From assembly GCF_041624475.1 (NCBI RefSeq), contig NZ_JBFJUX010000001.1, forward strand, positions 1 through 64,000: a stretch of 64,000 nt of DNA, read 5' to 3'. The notes under the pieces are model-generated. The model worked only from the letters and a program-made list of their open reading frames with translations, had not been told where the DNA came from and searched no databases. How positions within the stretch are numbered: the stretch's first letter is position 1; every line of letters begins with the position of its first letter. This document shows, one piece after another, positions 1 to 7,961 of this stretch. Origin of the DNA: Litorivivens sp041624475 (GTDB lineage: Bacteria > Pseudomonadota > Gammaproteobacteria > Pseudomonadales > Spongiibacteraceae). Position numbers and translations under genes: made by a program.

Positions 1-119
1 AGAGTGTCGGCGACGTTGCCGCTTAACAGGTGGTGGGAGTAATCCTTGAGTAACCATTTTAGGTGTCCACTTAAAAATAGGTGGACACCATCATGTTGAT
101 CCCACGACGGCAGTGAAAG
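1..119. other. Left-edge sequence, unassigned
   Basis: No complete gene is seen here. An open frame from the window edge runs to a TAA at about 40-42 on the plus strand and could be the tail of a gene lying outside the window, but too few residues are visible to name it. A palindrome (62-89) separates it from the transposase remnant that follows, so this may be the end of another mobile element. Confidence 0.3.
62..89. repeat. 9-bp inverted repeat, probable IS end or terminator hairpin
   Basis: The arms GGTGTCCAC (62-70) and GTGGACACC (81-89) are perfectly complementary around a 10-base loop. From memory, sequences of the GTGTCCAC type occur at the ends of some IS3- and IS481-family elements, so this may be the tip of an element lying to the left. 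A simple hairpin terminator is the alternative. The palindrome is seen; its role is inferred. Confidence 0.45.
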
Positions 120-400
120 GTGAGTTCACCGGACGCTTACACTCCGAGTGCTGAGGAGCAGGTACTGCGGCAGAAGATGATCGATGTGCATGCCGCCAGT
201 AATGGTTCTGCGGGGGCTCGCAGCGTGGCAAAGATGGTGACTCAGGCAGGAATACCGCTGAGTCGCTATCGTGCCGGTAGGCGAATGAAACTGCTCGGAC
301 TGGTTAGCACTCAGCCACCAAGTCACGCTTACAAGACGGCAGAGCAGCCTCACCTGGATATCCCGAATGTGCTCGACCGGGAATTCAATGTAGAGGCCCC
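120..400 (+). pseudogene. Truncated IS3-family OrfB transposase (N-terminal remnant)
   Basis: The frame opens at a GTG (120). It encodes about 93 residues resembling the N-terminal helix-turn-helix part (HTH_21 type) of IS3-family OrfB transposases, with the typical stretch GARSVAKMVTQAGIPLSRYR followed by an LDREFNVEAP segment. In intact proteins that segment leads straight into the DDE catalytic core. Here the core is missing: from base 401 the frame runs into the end of a different IS element, which adds about 17 foreign codons before a stop. No OrfA is visible upstream in the 119 available bases. This is the remnant of an older element, different in sequence from the intact one beside it. 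Confidence 0.75.
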
Positions 401-438
401 TGTAATCCCCCCATTACTAACCGTCTTTTTGAGTAGAG
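401..438. repeat. IS terminal inverted repeat, orfB-side
   Basis: This starts TGTAATCCCCCC and contains TTTTTGAGTAGAG at its inner end. It matches the reverse complement of 1554-1592 apart from a variable middle and a one-base length difference. Confidence 0.85.
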
Positions 439-440
439 GG

Positions 441-1235
441 TTAAGCAGCCTGTAATAGCTGCACTGGCGGCACACCTCCTATCGCCATGTTCGGTCGCTC
501 GTTATTATATTCCCAGAGCCACTTGGTCGCTAATAACTGAGCATGCGCAACACTAGTGAATTGATGGAGATCCAGCCATTCATGCCGCGCCGTGCGATTG
601 AAGCGTTCAATGTACGCATTCTGTGTTGGTTTGCCGGGCTGGATATACATCAGCGTAATCTGATGACGATTTGCCCACTCAACCAACGTTTGCGATATGT
701 ACTCAGGCCCGTTATCACAACGAATCGCAGCCGGCTTGCCACGCCACTCGATGACCTGTTCCAAAGCTCTGACTACGCGTGCCGAGGGCAAAGATAAATC
801 CACTTCAATACCCAGCCCTTCACGATTGTAGTCGTCGATGATATTGAAGGTTCGCAAACTACGCCCATCCATCAGCTGATCGCTCATAAAATCCATCGAC
901 CAGACCTGATTCAGCGCCGTAGGCACCGTCAGCTCCCCTGGATACTCTCGCTTTATTCGCCGCTTGGGTTTGATGCGCAAGTTCAGCTCCAGCTCTCGGT
1001 AAATGCGATAGACCCGCTTGTGGTTCCAGCCGTAGCCCTTCACATTGCGCAGATACAGGAAGCAGAGACCAAAACCCCAGCGCTTATGGGCCTGCGTGAG
1101 GCGCAGCAGCCAATCTGCGATCAAGGCATTCTCACCATCCAACTTCGCCTGGTAGCGATAGCAGGTCTCACTGATACCAAATACCACACAGGCCAACCGG
1201 ATACTGATGCCGCGATCAACCGCTTTCTTCGCCAT
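441..1235 (-). CDS. IS3-family transposase OrfB (catalytic part)
   Basis: This encodes the DDE integrase-type catalytic subunit, 264 residues from the first ATG. It has an N-terminal helical segment, then the core with the first Asp in VWSMDF, the second in RCDNGPEY and the Glu in NAYIERFNR, so the triad is complete. The frame stays open upstream of the ATG into the end of orfA (reading GKAVAPSQRKEM), as expected if the protein is made as an OrfAB fusion by -1 frameshifting. The C-terminus ends in GVPPVQLLQAA, usual for the family. It acts on the inverted repeats at the element ends. Confidence 0.9.
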   Translation of the reverse strand: MAKKAVDRGISIRLACVVFGISETCYRYQAKLDGENALIADWLLRLTQAHKRWGFGLCFLYLRNVKGYGWNHKRVYRIYRELELNLRIKPKRRIKREYPGELTVPTALNQVWSMDFMSDQLMDGRSLRTFNIIDDYNREGLGIEVDLSLPSARVVRALEQVIEWRGKPAAIRCDNGPEYISQTLVEWANRHQITLMYIQPGKPTQNAYIERFNRTARHEWLDLHQFTSVAHAQLLATKWLWEYNNERPNMAIGGVPPVQLLQAA

Positions 1236-1255
1236 CTCTTTACGCTGAGACGGCG

Positions 1256-1522
1256 CTACAGCTTTCCCTCAAGGGCTTCCTGGCGCAGCTCGGCTTTGAT
1301 GCGTTCTTCGGCATACATCTTCTTGAGCCTGGCATTCTCAGCGCGCAGCTCCTTCATTTCCTTCATGAGGGAAGCGTCCATACCGCCAAATTTAGAGCGC
1401 CACTGATATATCAACGCGGAGCTGACGTTGTGCTCTCGGGCCAGCTCCGCGACGGACACGCCGCCCTCATGTTGCTTCAATATCGCCAATATCTGGCTGT
1501 CGGTAAAGCGTGATGGTTTCAT
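1256..1522 (-). CDS. IS3-family transposase OrfA (DNA-binding part)
   Basis: This 88-residue protein has a helix-turn-helix of the HTH_8/transposase_8 type (FTDSQILAILKQHEGGVSVAELAREHNVS, written here as one family region, residues 6-34). A leucine-zipper-like coiled coil (MKELRAENARLKKMYAEER) follows and normally mediates OrfA/OrfAB multimerisation. It binds the element ends and limits transposition when made alone. The length is normal for the family. The stop (TAG, 1256-1258) lies just past a slippery heptamer that can shift ribosomes into orfB. Confidence 0.88.
   Translation of the reverse strand: MKPSRFTDSQILAILKQHEGGVSVAELAREHNVSSALIYQWRSKFGGMDASLMKEMKELRAENARLKKMYAEERIKAELRQEALEGKL
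1262..1268 (-). promoter_or_regulatory. -1 ribosomal frameshift site (GGGAAAG) in orfA
   Basis: On the minus strand the last codons of orfA read GAG GGA AAG CTG TAG. GGGAAAG fits the X XXY YYZ heptamer exactly. Slipping back one base gives GGG AAA GCT GTA, which continues open into orfB. IS3-family elements make their transposase this way, so the assignment is well supported, although frameshifting itself is not demonstrated. Confidence 0.75.
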
Positions 1523-1553
1523 AGATGACTCCTTTGATCTTCATCATAAAAGT

Positions 1554-1592
1554 CTCTACTCAAAACCTCGACTAATTTCTGGGGGGATTACA
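1554..1592. repeat. IS terminal inverted repeat, orfA-side
   Basis: The reverse complement starts TGTAATCCCCCC and ends TTTTGAGTAGAG, pairing with 401-438. Bases 1556-1592 also act as the 3' end of the neighbouring glycosyltransferase frame. Confidence 0.85.
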
Positions 1593-2671
1593 GCAGCATT
1601 GATGTAATCCGGCAAGCACCTGTCATCAAAAAGCTCCGAAAATCGCATAGTACAATTTTTCGAATACACCTCCCTCAAGTCCGAATTTTGCAGCAACGCA
1701 TTAATGTTTCTTGCGATATCGGCCGGATCATCGCAATCATGATAGCTTCCCGTTACACCTTCTATATTGACGTAGTTGGCGCCACTCCCTGGCAATCTTG
1801 AAGTGAGAAGCGGCTTAGCATGCGAGAGCGCCTCGATGAGCACCACTCCAAACGCCTCAGCCCTAGTATTAGAGTTCAGTACGAACGCATCACACTCACT
1901 ATACAGCGCATTTAACTCAGAAGCGGAAACGCTACCGAGGAGTTCAACCTTACCCCTCAACCCAAGCTCATGTACCAGACCCTCAAGTTGAGCCCTCAAA
2001 GGACCCTTACCAACAATTTTAAGCTTTACATCACCTTCGACTAACCGCATAGCCTCTATAAGTTTTTCCAAGCCCTTATACGGCACTAATCGTCCAACAG
2101 TAAGCAAATACCTATCGCACCGACGGGCAATGATTTCTTCAGTTTCGTTTGCACGACAAGTTAGTGGAGCAATAAATATTTTTGACTTAAACTTCCTCAC
2201 AATATCCGAGGATTCAGCGTATTGAGGAGATGTCACAATAATTCTTTTTGCCCTCTTACACGCCAACCTTAAGATTGAGCCACCAACCAACAAAAAAAAC
2301 TTATTTTTATTCAGCAAGTCTGCGTGCCAATGAATAAGCACTTCCTTGCCAGCCGGCGCAAAAAGGAGCAACAGCGCAGCAATAATATTGGGGAAATGAG
2401 CATGCAAAATATCGCAATCTCTGACGTTACGAAAGTACTCAACACAATACCCAAACGATATAGGCTGGGTATTAATATGAAATTGGGCAGGCGCCAAGCA
2501 TTCCCCTTCTGCCGCAAGAGGCTCGACTTCCGCCGAACTTTTTGTTGCTATATAACATACCTTGCCAATATCCTCATGTTGCCGCAGGTGCTGCAGCCAC
2601 TTCCTACTAACTTGCTCTACCCCCCCATTGTAGTTGAGTTCATATTTCCCGAGCACTAACACATTCTTCAA
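1556..2671 (-). CDS. Glycosyltransferase family 4, C-terminus replaced by IS sequence
   Basis: A GT-B fold retaining glycosyltransferase of 371 residues that would add a sugar to a lipid-linked oligosaccharide at the cytoplasmic membrane. The N-terminal domain opens MKNVLVLGKYELNYNGGVE, a glycine-rich acceptor loop. The C-terminal domain has VGRLVPYKGLEKLI and the nucleotide-sugar motif EAFGVVLIEAL (E-x7-E). The native frame runs to base 1593; the last 11 codons (VIPPEISRGFE) are read from the end of the IS element. Only a short tail is likely lost, so activity may survive. Its ATG overlaps the stop of the preceding gene by 4 bp (ATGA). Sugar specificity cannot be told from sequence. Confidence 0.85.
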   Translation of the reverse strand: MKNVLVLGKYELNYNGGVEQVSRKWLQHLRQHEDIGKVCYIATKSSAEVEPLAAEGECLAPAQFHINTQPISFGYCVEYFRNVRDCDILHAHFPNIIAALLLLFAPAGKEVLIHWHADLLNKNKFFLLVGGSILRLACKRAKRIIVTSPQYAESSDIVRKFKSKIFIAPLTCRANETEEIIARRCDRYLLTVGRLVPYKGLEKLIEAMRLVEGDVKLKIVGKGPLRAQLEGLVHELGLRGKVELLGSVSASELNALYSECDAFVLNSNTRAEAFGVVLIEALSHAKPLLTSRLPGSGANYVNIEGVTGSYHDCDDPADIARNINALLQNSDLREVYSKNCTMRFSELFDDRCLPDYINAAVIPPEISRGFE

Positions 2672-3630
2672 GAAAGTATCCCCAATAATTCCATACCGTA
2701 CTCCGCATCACATCGCCCGTGAAAAACAGGGCGACCGTCTGGCTGGAGCAAGCGCTCAACGTCTACCCCCGCCCCGATGACAAAAAAACCACGGTACTGT
2801 GACCATAAAGAGATCATTTGCGGACAAGCCACCGAGCAAACGAGGCCTCCTGCGGCCAACCATTCACCTATCACCAAAGAAAATGTTTCTGAATAGCTAA
2901 AGTTAAACAAAATATACTGCGACACATCTAATCTTGGGAGAGAATCATAACTTCTGTAGCTCGCAACTCCCGCTCTGTCGAAGTCAGATGTGTCGCTTAC
3001 AAGCACAATATTTGTTATTGTCTGCGACTGATCCTTCAAGAACTGAAGCCCAAACTCCAAGCGCTTTTCTGGAGAGCTTCGACCTATGACAATCGCCCCA
3101 AATTTACTTGCAACAGCTTTCGAATTAAAAAAGCAGGCATTGCTTGTTATGGGTTTTACAGGATTTTCGACTACCGCCACTTTATTTGTATCTAGAGAAA
3201 AGTGATTCAAAAATTTTTCCTTAACAGCCGGATTAACAACAATAAGCTGTTTTGCATTTTTTATTGCTCTTTTATAAAGCATAGAGCGCAGCCTGCTTTT
3301 TTCTAACGAAACTAAAACAAACGGGTCTCCATGCTCATAAAGATATACGTTCGATTTTTTTCTTGATAAGCCATAAATTAGTATCGGACCAGTTAAAACA
3401 ACTAGGGTAGGCCTGTGATTTCGGAACTTTTTTAGAAAATAGAAAAAAAATGAGGTCTTCCACGAACGGCATATAGTCTCTGACACGCCACATAAATCAG
3501 CCTTCTGCTGCGAATATACTCTAACATTAACCCTACTTTCTGAAGCAACAAGATACTCTACAAAACGACGAGTAAGCGCCTCCCCTCCCCCCAGCTTAAA
3601 GTCTGGAATAAGCACATCTAACGAAAACAT
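2668..3630 (-). CDS. Glycosyltransferase family 4-like
   Basis: A 320-residue GT-B type glycosyltransferase, somewhat short for GT4. It opens FSLDVLIPDFKLGGGEALTRR, the glycine-rich N-terminal loop. The second half has IVIGRSSPEKRLEFGL and the donor-binding motif ETFSLVIGEWLAAG (E-x7-E). Residues 45-75 are rich in aromatics and lysine. It overlaps the upstream gene by 13 bp and the downstream one by 4 bp, so the three GT4 genes are translationally coupled. It probably adds one residue of the O-unit; donor and linkage are unknown. Base composition is A+T-rich, like its neighbours. Confidence 0.8.
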   Translation of the reverse strand: MFSLDVLIPDFKLGGGEALTRRFVEYLVASESRVNVRVYSQQKADLCGVSETICRSWKTSFFFYFLKKFRNHRPTLVVLTGPILIYGLSRKKSNVYLYEHGDPFVLVSLEKSRLRSMLYKRAIKNAKQLIVVNPAVKEKFLNHFSLDTNKVAVVENPVKPITSNACFFNSKAVASKFGAIVIGRSSPEKRLEFGLQFLKDQSQTITNIVLVSDTSDFDRAGVASYRSYDSLPRLDVSQYILFNFSYSETFSLVIGEWLAAGGLVCSVACPQMISLWSQYRGFFVIGAGVDVERLLQPDGRPVFHGRCDAEYGMELLGILS

Positions 3631-4631
3631 CGTCTTAAGTCCCCGACAAATCGCTCGAAGCTGTATTCTAGGGCGGCCTTAGCGCGGGCGTCTACAGACG
3701 CAGAAATCATATGCGGTGAGAGAGACTGTATAATCTCTACGCAACTTTGAGGGTCTTCTGAGTTAAAGACAAGTTTATCACCCTCCAACAACAACTCTCT
3801 ATGACCATTGCAATCAGAAAGTAGTACTGGAATTTTCAAGGCCGCCATCTCTAATACTGCATAAGGCAACCCTTCGAATCGACTAGGTGCCACAAACAAC
3901 ATATCACCACGAAACTCAATTTCGCTGATATGGCGGTAGCCGCAAAAATCCACATCAAGCCCTTTGCTACCGATCAAGCCCTCGCAATACTGCCTCATCT
4001 GCTCAGACTCCCAGTCGCCGTAAGCCTTTATTGGTAATCCAGTCAACTCTGCCACTCTAAGCAAAATGTCGAATCCTTTTTGATAAGAAATACGACCAAA
4101 AAAAACTAAACTTCTGGCACGCCTTGGTCGCACTGGAAAAGCTTCAAAAGATGACGCATTTATTCCGTTTCGAACCAAATAGCACCTATTCCAAAGACAC
4201 ATTTTTTTATTTAACTCATGCTCTTGCAACCCGCATCCAATTACTCTTAATCTCGGGATATTCATACTTAGCCTATATAGCACTCTCCTAAAAAAGCTCT
4301 GGTGCTCAAGACCATTTGAAAACCCATGAGTCACATAATAAGCCCCCCTGAGGAACGGAATTAGAAACGCAAGAGATAAAAGCGTTCGCTGAGAGTTAAC
4401 CAAGAACACTCTTCGTGAATTACGAAGCGCTGTAAAAAAAGACAATTTTAAAATCGGAACTCCCAAATTTCCGCAAACACGAATCTCTTCTATAGAGGGG
4501 TCATTCGTTAAGACAAGTATATCGGAAAAAACCTGACTCTCGATTACGGCCTCAAGATAGCGTCGACCACCGCCATATGAAACATCCGTTATTATGAAGC
4601 AACACTTCAATACTCTAGCTCCCACGCACAT
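3618..4631 (-). CDS. Glycosyltransferase family 4
   Basis: A 337-residue GT-B glycosyltransferase with FFGRISYQKGFDILLRVAE in the C-terminal domain and the donor-sugar motif RFEGLPYAVLEMAALKIPVL, both hallmarks of Glycos_transf_1 (PF00534). The N-terminal SYGGGRRYLEAV loop is the probable acceptor side. It overlaps the upstream GT10 gene by 17 bp. A later start, removing the first seven or eight residues, would also be compatible. The role is assembly of the repeat unit; specificity is unknown. Confidence 0.83.
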   Translation of the reverse strand: MCVGARVLKCCFIITDVSYGGGRRYLEAVIESQVFSDILVLTNDPSIEEIRVCGNLGVPILKLSFFTALRNSRRVFLVNSQRTLLSLAFLIPFLRGAYYVTHGFSNGLEHQSFFRRVLYRLSMNIPRLRVIGCGLQEHELNKKMCLWNRCYLVRNGINASSFEAFPVRPRRARSLVFFGRISYQKGFDILLRVAELTGLPIKAYGDWESEQMRQYCEGLIGSKGLDVDFCGYRHISEIEFRGDMLFVAPSRFEGLPYAVLEMAALKIPVLLSDCNGHRELLLEGDKLVFNSEDPQSCVEIIQSLSPHMISASVDARAKAALEYSFERFVGDLRRCFR

Positions 4632-5640
4632 CCATTCCAGCCGCCCCCGCCCCAGCTAAGCCACGATAAATGGCTAGAGCCGTAGAATACACCGAGTTAG
4701 TATGACTCCTAGTGTAGTCATATATAACTTCCAGCTTTTTTAGATAATCAGCGCGCGGCATATCCAAACAATAATCAATGCATTCACTGATCGAGCTAAA
4801 GTTATCAAGCAAAACGAACGAGCCCTCAGGAACTATCCTGGAAACATTAGAATCACCTGAATAGATAGGAACGACTCCTGCCATAAAGCAATCGTGAATT
4901 TTTTCTGATATATAACCGTCACTGCCACGATAATTTTCAATGGCAAAAGAAAACTTATAGCGCGCCAAACAGTCAATTTTATTATCAGCCACCCCCTTGT
5001 AAGAAGTTGGGGGCGTGTGCCGCAAAATCTTCTTTAGCCTGTTCGTATACGGAAGACCAAAGCAATGATGATTACCCCATCCCGGGCCAAAAAGGTGAAA
5101 CACTTCTCTTGATAAATACTCAAATTCCTTTATCACTTTTCTTCTAAGGCTATACAACTCGTTAGAACTAGACGAGTACTTGTTGGCAGCCATCATAGAA
5201 AAATCGAAGCGCTTAAAATTAAGACATTCTTCTACACTACTAAAATAAAATTTATCCGCTTTCGGGTACGGTAAATACTCATGCTTCTCGTGATTTACAT
5301 CAAAATGCCATGACAATAGCAGATCAACATTTGTCAACAAAAATTCCATATCTGGCTCTACGATGGCCGGGCTCTCCATCACAAAACAAACCTTTCTCGC
5401 ATCAGAGAAATCACGTTGGACTGCTTGAAACTGCTTACCAGTAGGCGCTTCCACAAACAGAACTGCATCTACTAGACCAGATGCCGAGCCGAAACAAACT
5501 TCAATGCCGCTACCTGTCAGTAGCCTGTACAACTCCCTCAGTATTTTCGCTCCATCGAATACGCCCAACGGCTGTTCACCTGTAAAGTACCCTCTGTTGC
5601 AGAGCTCCTTGTCTCGCGGAGAAATCATCACTCGCTGCAT
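4615..5640 (-). CDS. GT10 family glycosyltransferase (alpha-1,3/4-fucosyltransferase type)
   Basis: About 341 residues from the ATG at 5640, chosen because it leaves an AAGG-type site upstream and removes a hydrophobic stretch that is really the antisense/overlap of the wzy tail (the longest frame starts at 5709). The C-terminal half carries the GT10 signature: FSFAIENYRGSDGYISEK followed by FMAGVVPIYSGD. This family transfers L-fucose from GDP-fucose, or related 6-deoxy sugars, with inversion. No GDP-fucose genes (gmd, fcl) are in this window, so the donor must be made elsewhere or be a different 6-deoxy sugar. It overlaps wzy by 65 bp. Confidence 0.82.
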   Translation of the reverse strand: MQRVMISPRDKELCNRGYFTGEQPLGVFDGAKILRELYRLLTGSGIEVCFGSASGLVDAVLFVEAPTGKQFQAVQRDFSDARKVCFVMESPAIVEPDMEFLLTNVDLLLSWHFDVNHEKHEYLPYPKADKFYFSSVEECLNFKRFDFSMMAANKYSSSSNELYSLRRKVIKEFEYLSREVFHLFGPGWGNHHCFGLPYTNRLKKILRHTPPTSYKGVADNKIDCLARYKFSFAIENYRGSDGYISEKIHDCFMAGVVPIYSGDSNVSRIVPEGSFVLLDNFSSISECIDYCLDMPRADYLKKLEVIYDYTRSHTNSVYSTALAIYRGLAGAGAAGMDVRGS

Positions 5641-6811
5641 TATCAATCGTCGCCTTGACCAAAATAACAAAATATATAAAAAAATCTGTCCGCAAAAGAT
5701 CACCACCAACCAAACAACTCAGTATCCACCCCGGCACGAAATAGTTTAGCGCTTTCGATAAAACAACTACGAAATCATCTAACCCATTCGTCCGCGAAAC
5801 AAAAGAGAGTTGAAGAAGCAGAAACCCCACCACCCCAAACAATCCTAATTGGACTGCAGCGGTAAAATACAAGCTTTCAGAATTAGCGAATCCATGCCTT
5901 AGGAATTGAATAGATTCAGAGTATCCGGTACCAAAAAGAAATGCAGGCACATTACTAAATAATATCTTTACACTTTCAACCCAGTAGCCAATTCTGATCG
6001 AAGAACTCGAATCAGAGAAATCACTAAAGCTAGCGAGCTTGGATACGACACCCAAAGCATCGCCGTACTGATAAACAATCGGGAGCAGCGAAAAAAAACC
6101 TATCAGCATCCGTATCGAAATAGAGAGCCTGCCGGCAAGAAATATAGCTTTCAAAATAAAGTAAACTGCAATCACCACGATCCCACTACGCGAATAGGTA
6201 AAAAGTGTCGCTGCAAGCAGAATCACGGTAGCAAACAAACTCATCATTGGCTTTAAGCGGTACCACTCAAAGGAGATTATGACTAGGAAACTGAGATATA
6301 CACCAAAAGCAACTGAGTTGTTTCCAATCGTGGTTAACCCTCCCACGCCCAAGGAGAGCCCAGTCATTCCAATCACTCTCGAGTCATGAGCATAGCCCCA
6401 CATTGCATCTGCCACACTCACCCCGCCCATAAAATAGCTCAATAAGACGTACAAAAAATTCAAGACTACAAGGAGAATTAATACTAACAATGAAGCCTGG
6501 TTGAAGCTAACCCTCTCCATTCGCAAGATGCTATATAGGAATACTGGCAAAAGATACTTAACAAGAAGTAGAAATTCCTCTATGAAAAACACATCTAGAA
6601 AAACAGAGGCGACGATTAAAGACACAAGAGAATACAAGGTGACAGCCACAAGTATTTTTGTATACATACAAATAACTAAGCTACGATAAAGTGGCAGTAA
6701 AAGAACAGTAAGCAACTCTAACGGATAAAGTGGTATGCCAACATCAATCTTTGGCATAAACGGCGTTAGCAATATTAATCCGCTAAGACCTAGAAACATA
6801 TAAAGCCCCAA
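5576..6811 (-). CDS. wzy: O-antigen polymerase / ligase-like membrane protein (Wzy-like)
   Basis: A 411-residue, very hydrophobic protein with about ten to twelve membrane segments. A large loop in the second half contains SSSSIRIGYWVESVKI and FGTGYSESIQF, and a TYSRSGIVVIAVY segment sits before it. This arrangement is typical of the O-antigen polymerase/ligase superfamily (Wzy_C, PF04932). In a cluster with a flippase and glycosyltransferases it most likely polymerises the repeat units in the periplasm, although a ligase role cannot be ruled out from sequence. Its start overlaps the end of the flippase gene by 29 bp. Confidence 0.78.
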   Translation of the reverse strand: MGLYMFLGLSGLILLTPFMPKIDVGIPLYPLELLTVLLLPLYRSLVICMYTKILVAVTLYSLVSLIVASVFLDVFFIEEFLLLVKYLLPVFLYSILRMERVSFNQASLLVLILLVVLNFLYVLLSYFMGGVSVADAMWGYAHDSRVIGMTGLSLGVGGLTTIGNNSVAFGVYLSFLVIISFEWYRLKPMMSLFATVILLAATLFTYSRSGIVVIAVYFILKAIFLAGRLSISIRMLIGFFSLLPIVYQYGDALGVVSKLASFSDFSDSSSSIRIGYWVESVKILFSNVPAFLFGTGYSESIQFLRHGFANSESLYFTAAVQLGLFGVVGFLLLQLSFVSRTNGLDDFVVVLSKALNYFVPGWILSCLVGGDLLRTDFFIYFVILVKATIDNAASDDFSARQGALQQRVLYR

Positions 6812-7961
6812 TCATTCCAACCGAGGCTCCAACAATCGATCCGATAGCAACGCCAATGGCACCCAGCCAGGCCCCTATTACAATAGAAAAAATTAGATTT
6901 ACTCCTGCTTCCGAAGCAGATAGCAGAGTAATCTTAGCGAACCCCTGAAGAACAATAAGCTTAGAGACCAAAACAGAATTAACACTAAAGATTACGGCAT
7001 AAACCATAATCAATAGCGCAAGTAAAAAATCTACACTTCCCTCGCTAGATATTAACCACTGGACGACCACGTCTACAAACAGCAAAACCACGGCTCCTAT
7101 ACTCAAGGTAGTAATCGCAGCCTTAAAAATGTAGGACCGTGCCTTGCTTATTTTTTCTTTCATACCAACAAGCATGACTGGAGCCAATAGGGTCGAGACC
7201 GAAGCGACTAATATGAACACTCTAAATAAAGCATTATACTCATTTATACTTTCTCCCAAGCCTAGCGCCGTCAACACAAAGTTGTCGCTATTCCAAACTA
7301 ACGCCGCTGCAAAACCGGCCGGGAACAGCTGCACCCCACCCCTGCCTATCTCGCCCCACCACTCACGAACGACACTTCTTTTAAAGATGGACTTCGAAAA
7401 AATTGACTCACATCGGAATGCAACCCGAAACCATATTAAGCCAGAGAGAAATATTCCCCCACCCGCGCAAAGCAACGCTAGAACGAAATCGGCCAAGCTA
7501 AGATTGAAAAAATACAGCAAAAAAAATGGCGCGCTAAATCCAATTACAAATATTAGGTCATATGTTTTAGCCTCTATTACTTTTCCTCGACTTAAGGATA
7601 GCGATTGCATAACTTGAAACAGTGAGCGAGAGAAGAATACCCCCCCCAACGCTAAAACAAAGAGAAAATTGCCTTCAATAAAAATTGCAATCCCTAGCAA
7701 GTAAAAAGCCAAAAAACCGATGGCAGCGAACGCACCGAGGAAGATACTAGCGCCAACGATATTATTATGTATATCTCGCTTTGCGCTAATTACACTGGAT
7801 ACAGACCCAGTTGAAGTTAGTATATATTGTGCGCCGCTAAAGACTAGAAACCAAGTAGTGAGTACAATCTGACCGTAACTTTCAGAAAGAACCCGAATAC
7901 TCAAAACTGAGAAAGCCAAGTTTATAGCCGATACAAAGTATATGAACAGCGAGGATTGCAT
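6783..7961 (-). CDS. wzx: Polysaccharide flippase (Wzx-like, MOP superfamily)
   Basis: A 392-residue membrane protein with roughly eleven or twelve hydrophobic segments. It has the polysaccharide-synthesis flippase layout, with charged short loops such as KRSVVREWWGEIGRGG near the middle. It would move undecaprenyl-linked repeat units across the inner membrane to Wzy. Assignment rests on hydropathy, length and context rather than a sharp motif. Its ATG follows the stop of the upstream GT2 gene with no gap, so it is part of the same operon. Confidence 0.78.
   Translation of the reverse strand: MQSSLFIYFVSAINLAFSVLSIRVLSESYGQIVLTTWFLVFSGAQYILTSTGSVSSVISAKRDIHNNIVGASIFLGAFAAIGFLAFYLLGIAIFIEGNFLFVLALGGVFFSRSLFQVMQSLSLSRGKVIEAKTYDLIFVIGFSAPFFLLYFFNLSLADFVLALLCAGGGIFLSGLIWFRVAFRCESIFSKSIFKRSVVREWWGEIGRGGVQLFPAGFAAALVWNSDNFVLTALGLGESINEYNALFRVFILVASVSTLLAPVMLVGMKEKISKARSYIFKAAITTLSIGAVVLLFVDVVVQWLISSEGSVDFLLALLIMVYAVIFSVNSVLVSKLIVLQGFAKITLLSASEAGVNLIFSIVIGAWLGAIGVAIGSIVGASVGMIGALYVSRS

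Larger units (their letters stand above)
401..1592 (-). mobile_element. Intact IS3-family insertion sequence (IS407-like group), 1,192 bp
   Basis: Both ends begin TGTAATCCCCCC and share TTTTGAGTAGAG further in, giving imperfect terminal inverted repeats of about 38 bp (401-438 and 1554-1592). Between them on the minus strand lie orfA, a -1 slippery heptamer and orfB with a full DDE triad, so the element looks capable of transposition. OrfA opens with a MKPSRFTDSQI-type sequence like IS407-group proteins. The flanking bases (CCCC on the left, GCAG on the right) do not match, so there is no target-site duplication. The element also joins two unrelated broken genes, which points to a deletion or recombination through an IS copy rather than a simple insertion. 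Confidence 0.9.

Noticed and set aside
397..1596. Target-site duplication around the IS element
   Set aside because: Three- and four-base flanks were compared (CCC/GCA, CCCC/GCAG) and do not match, even after shifting the ends by one base.
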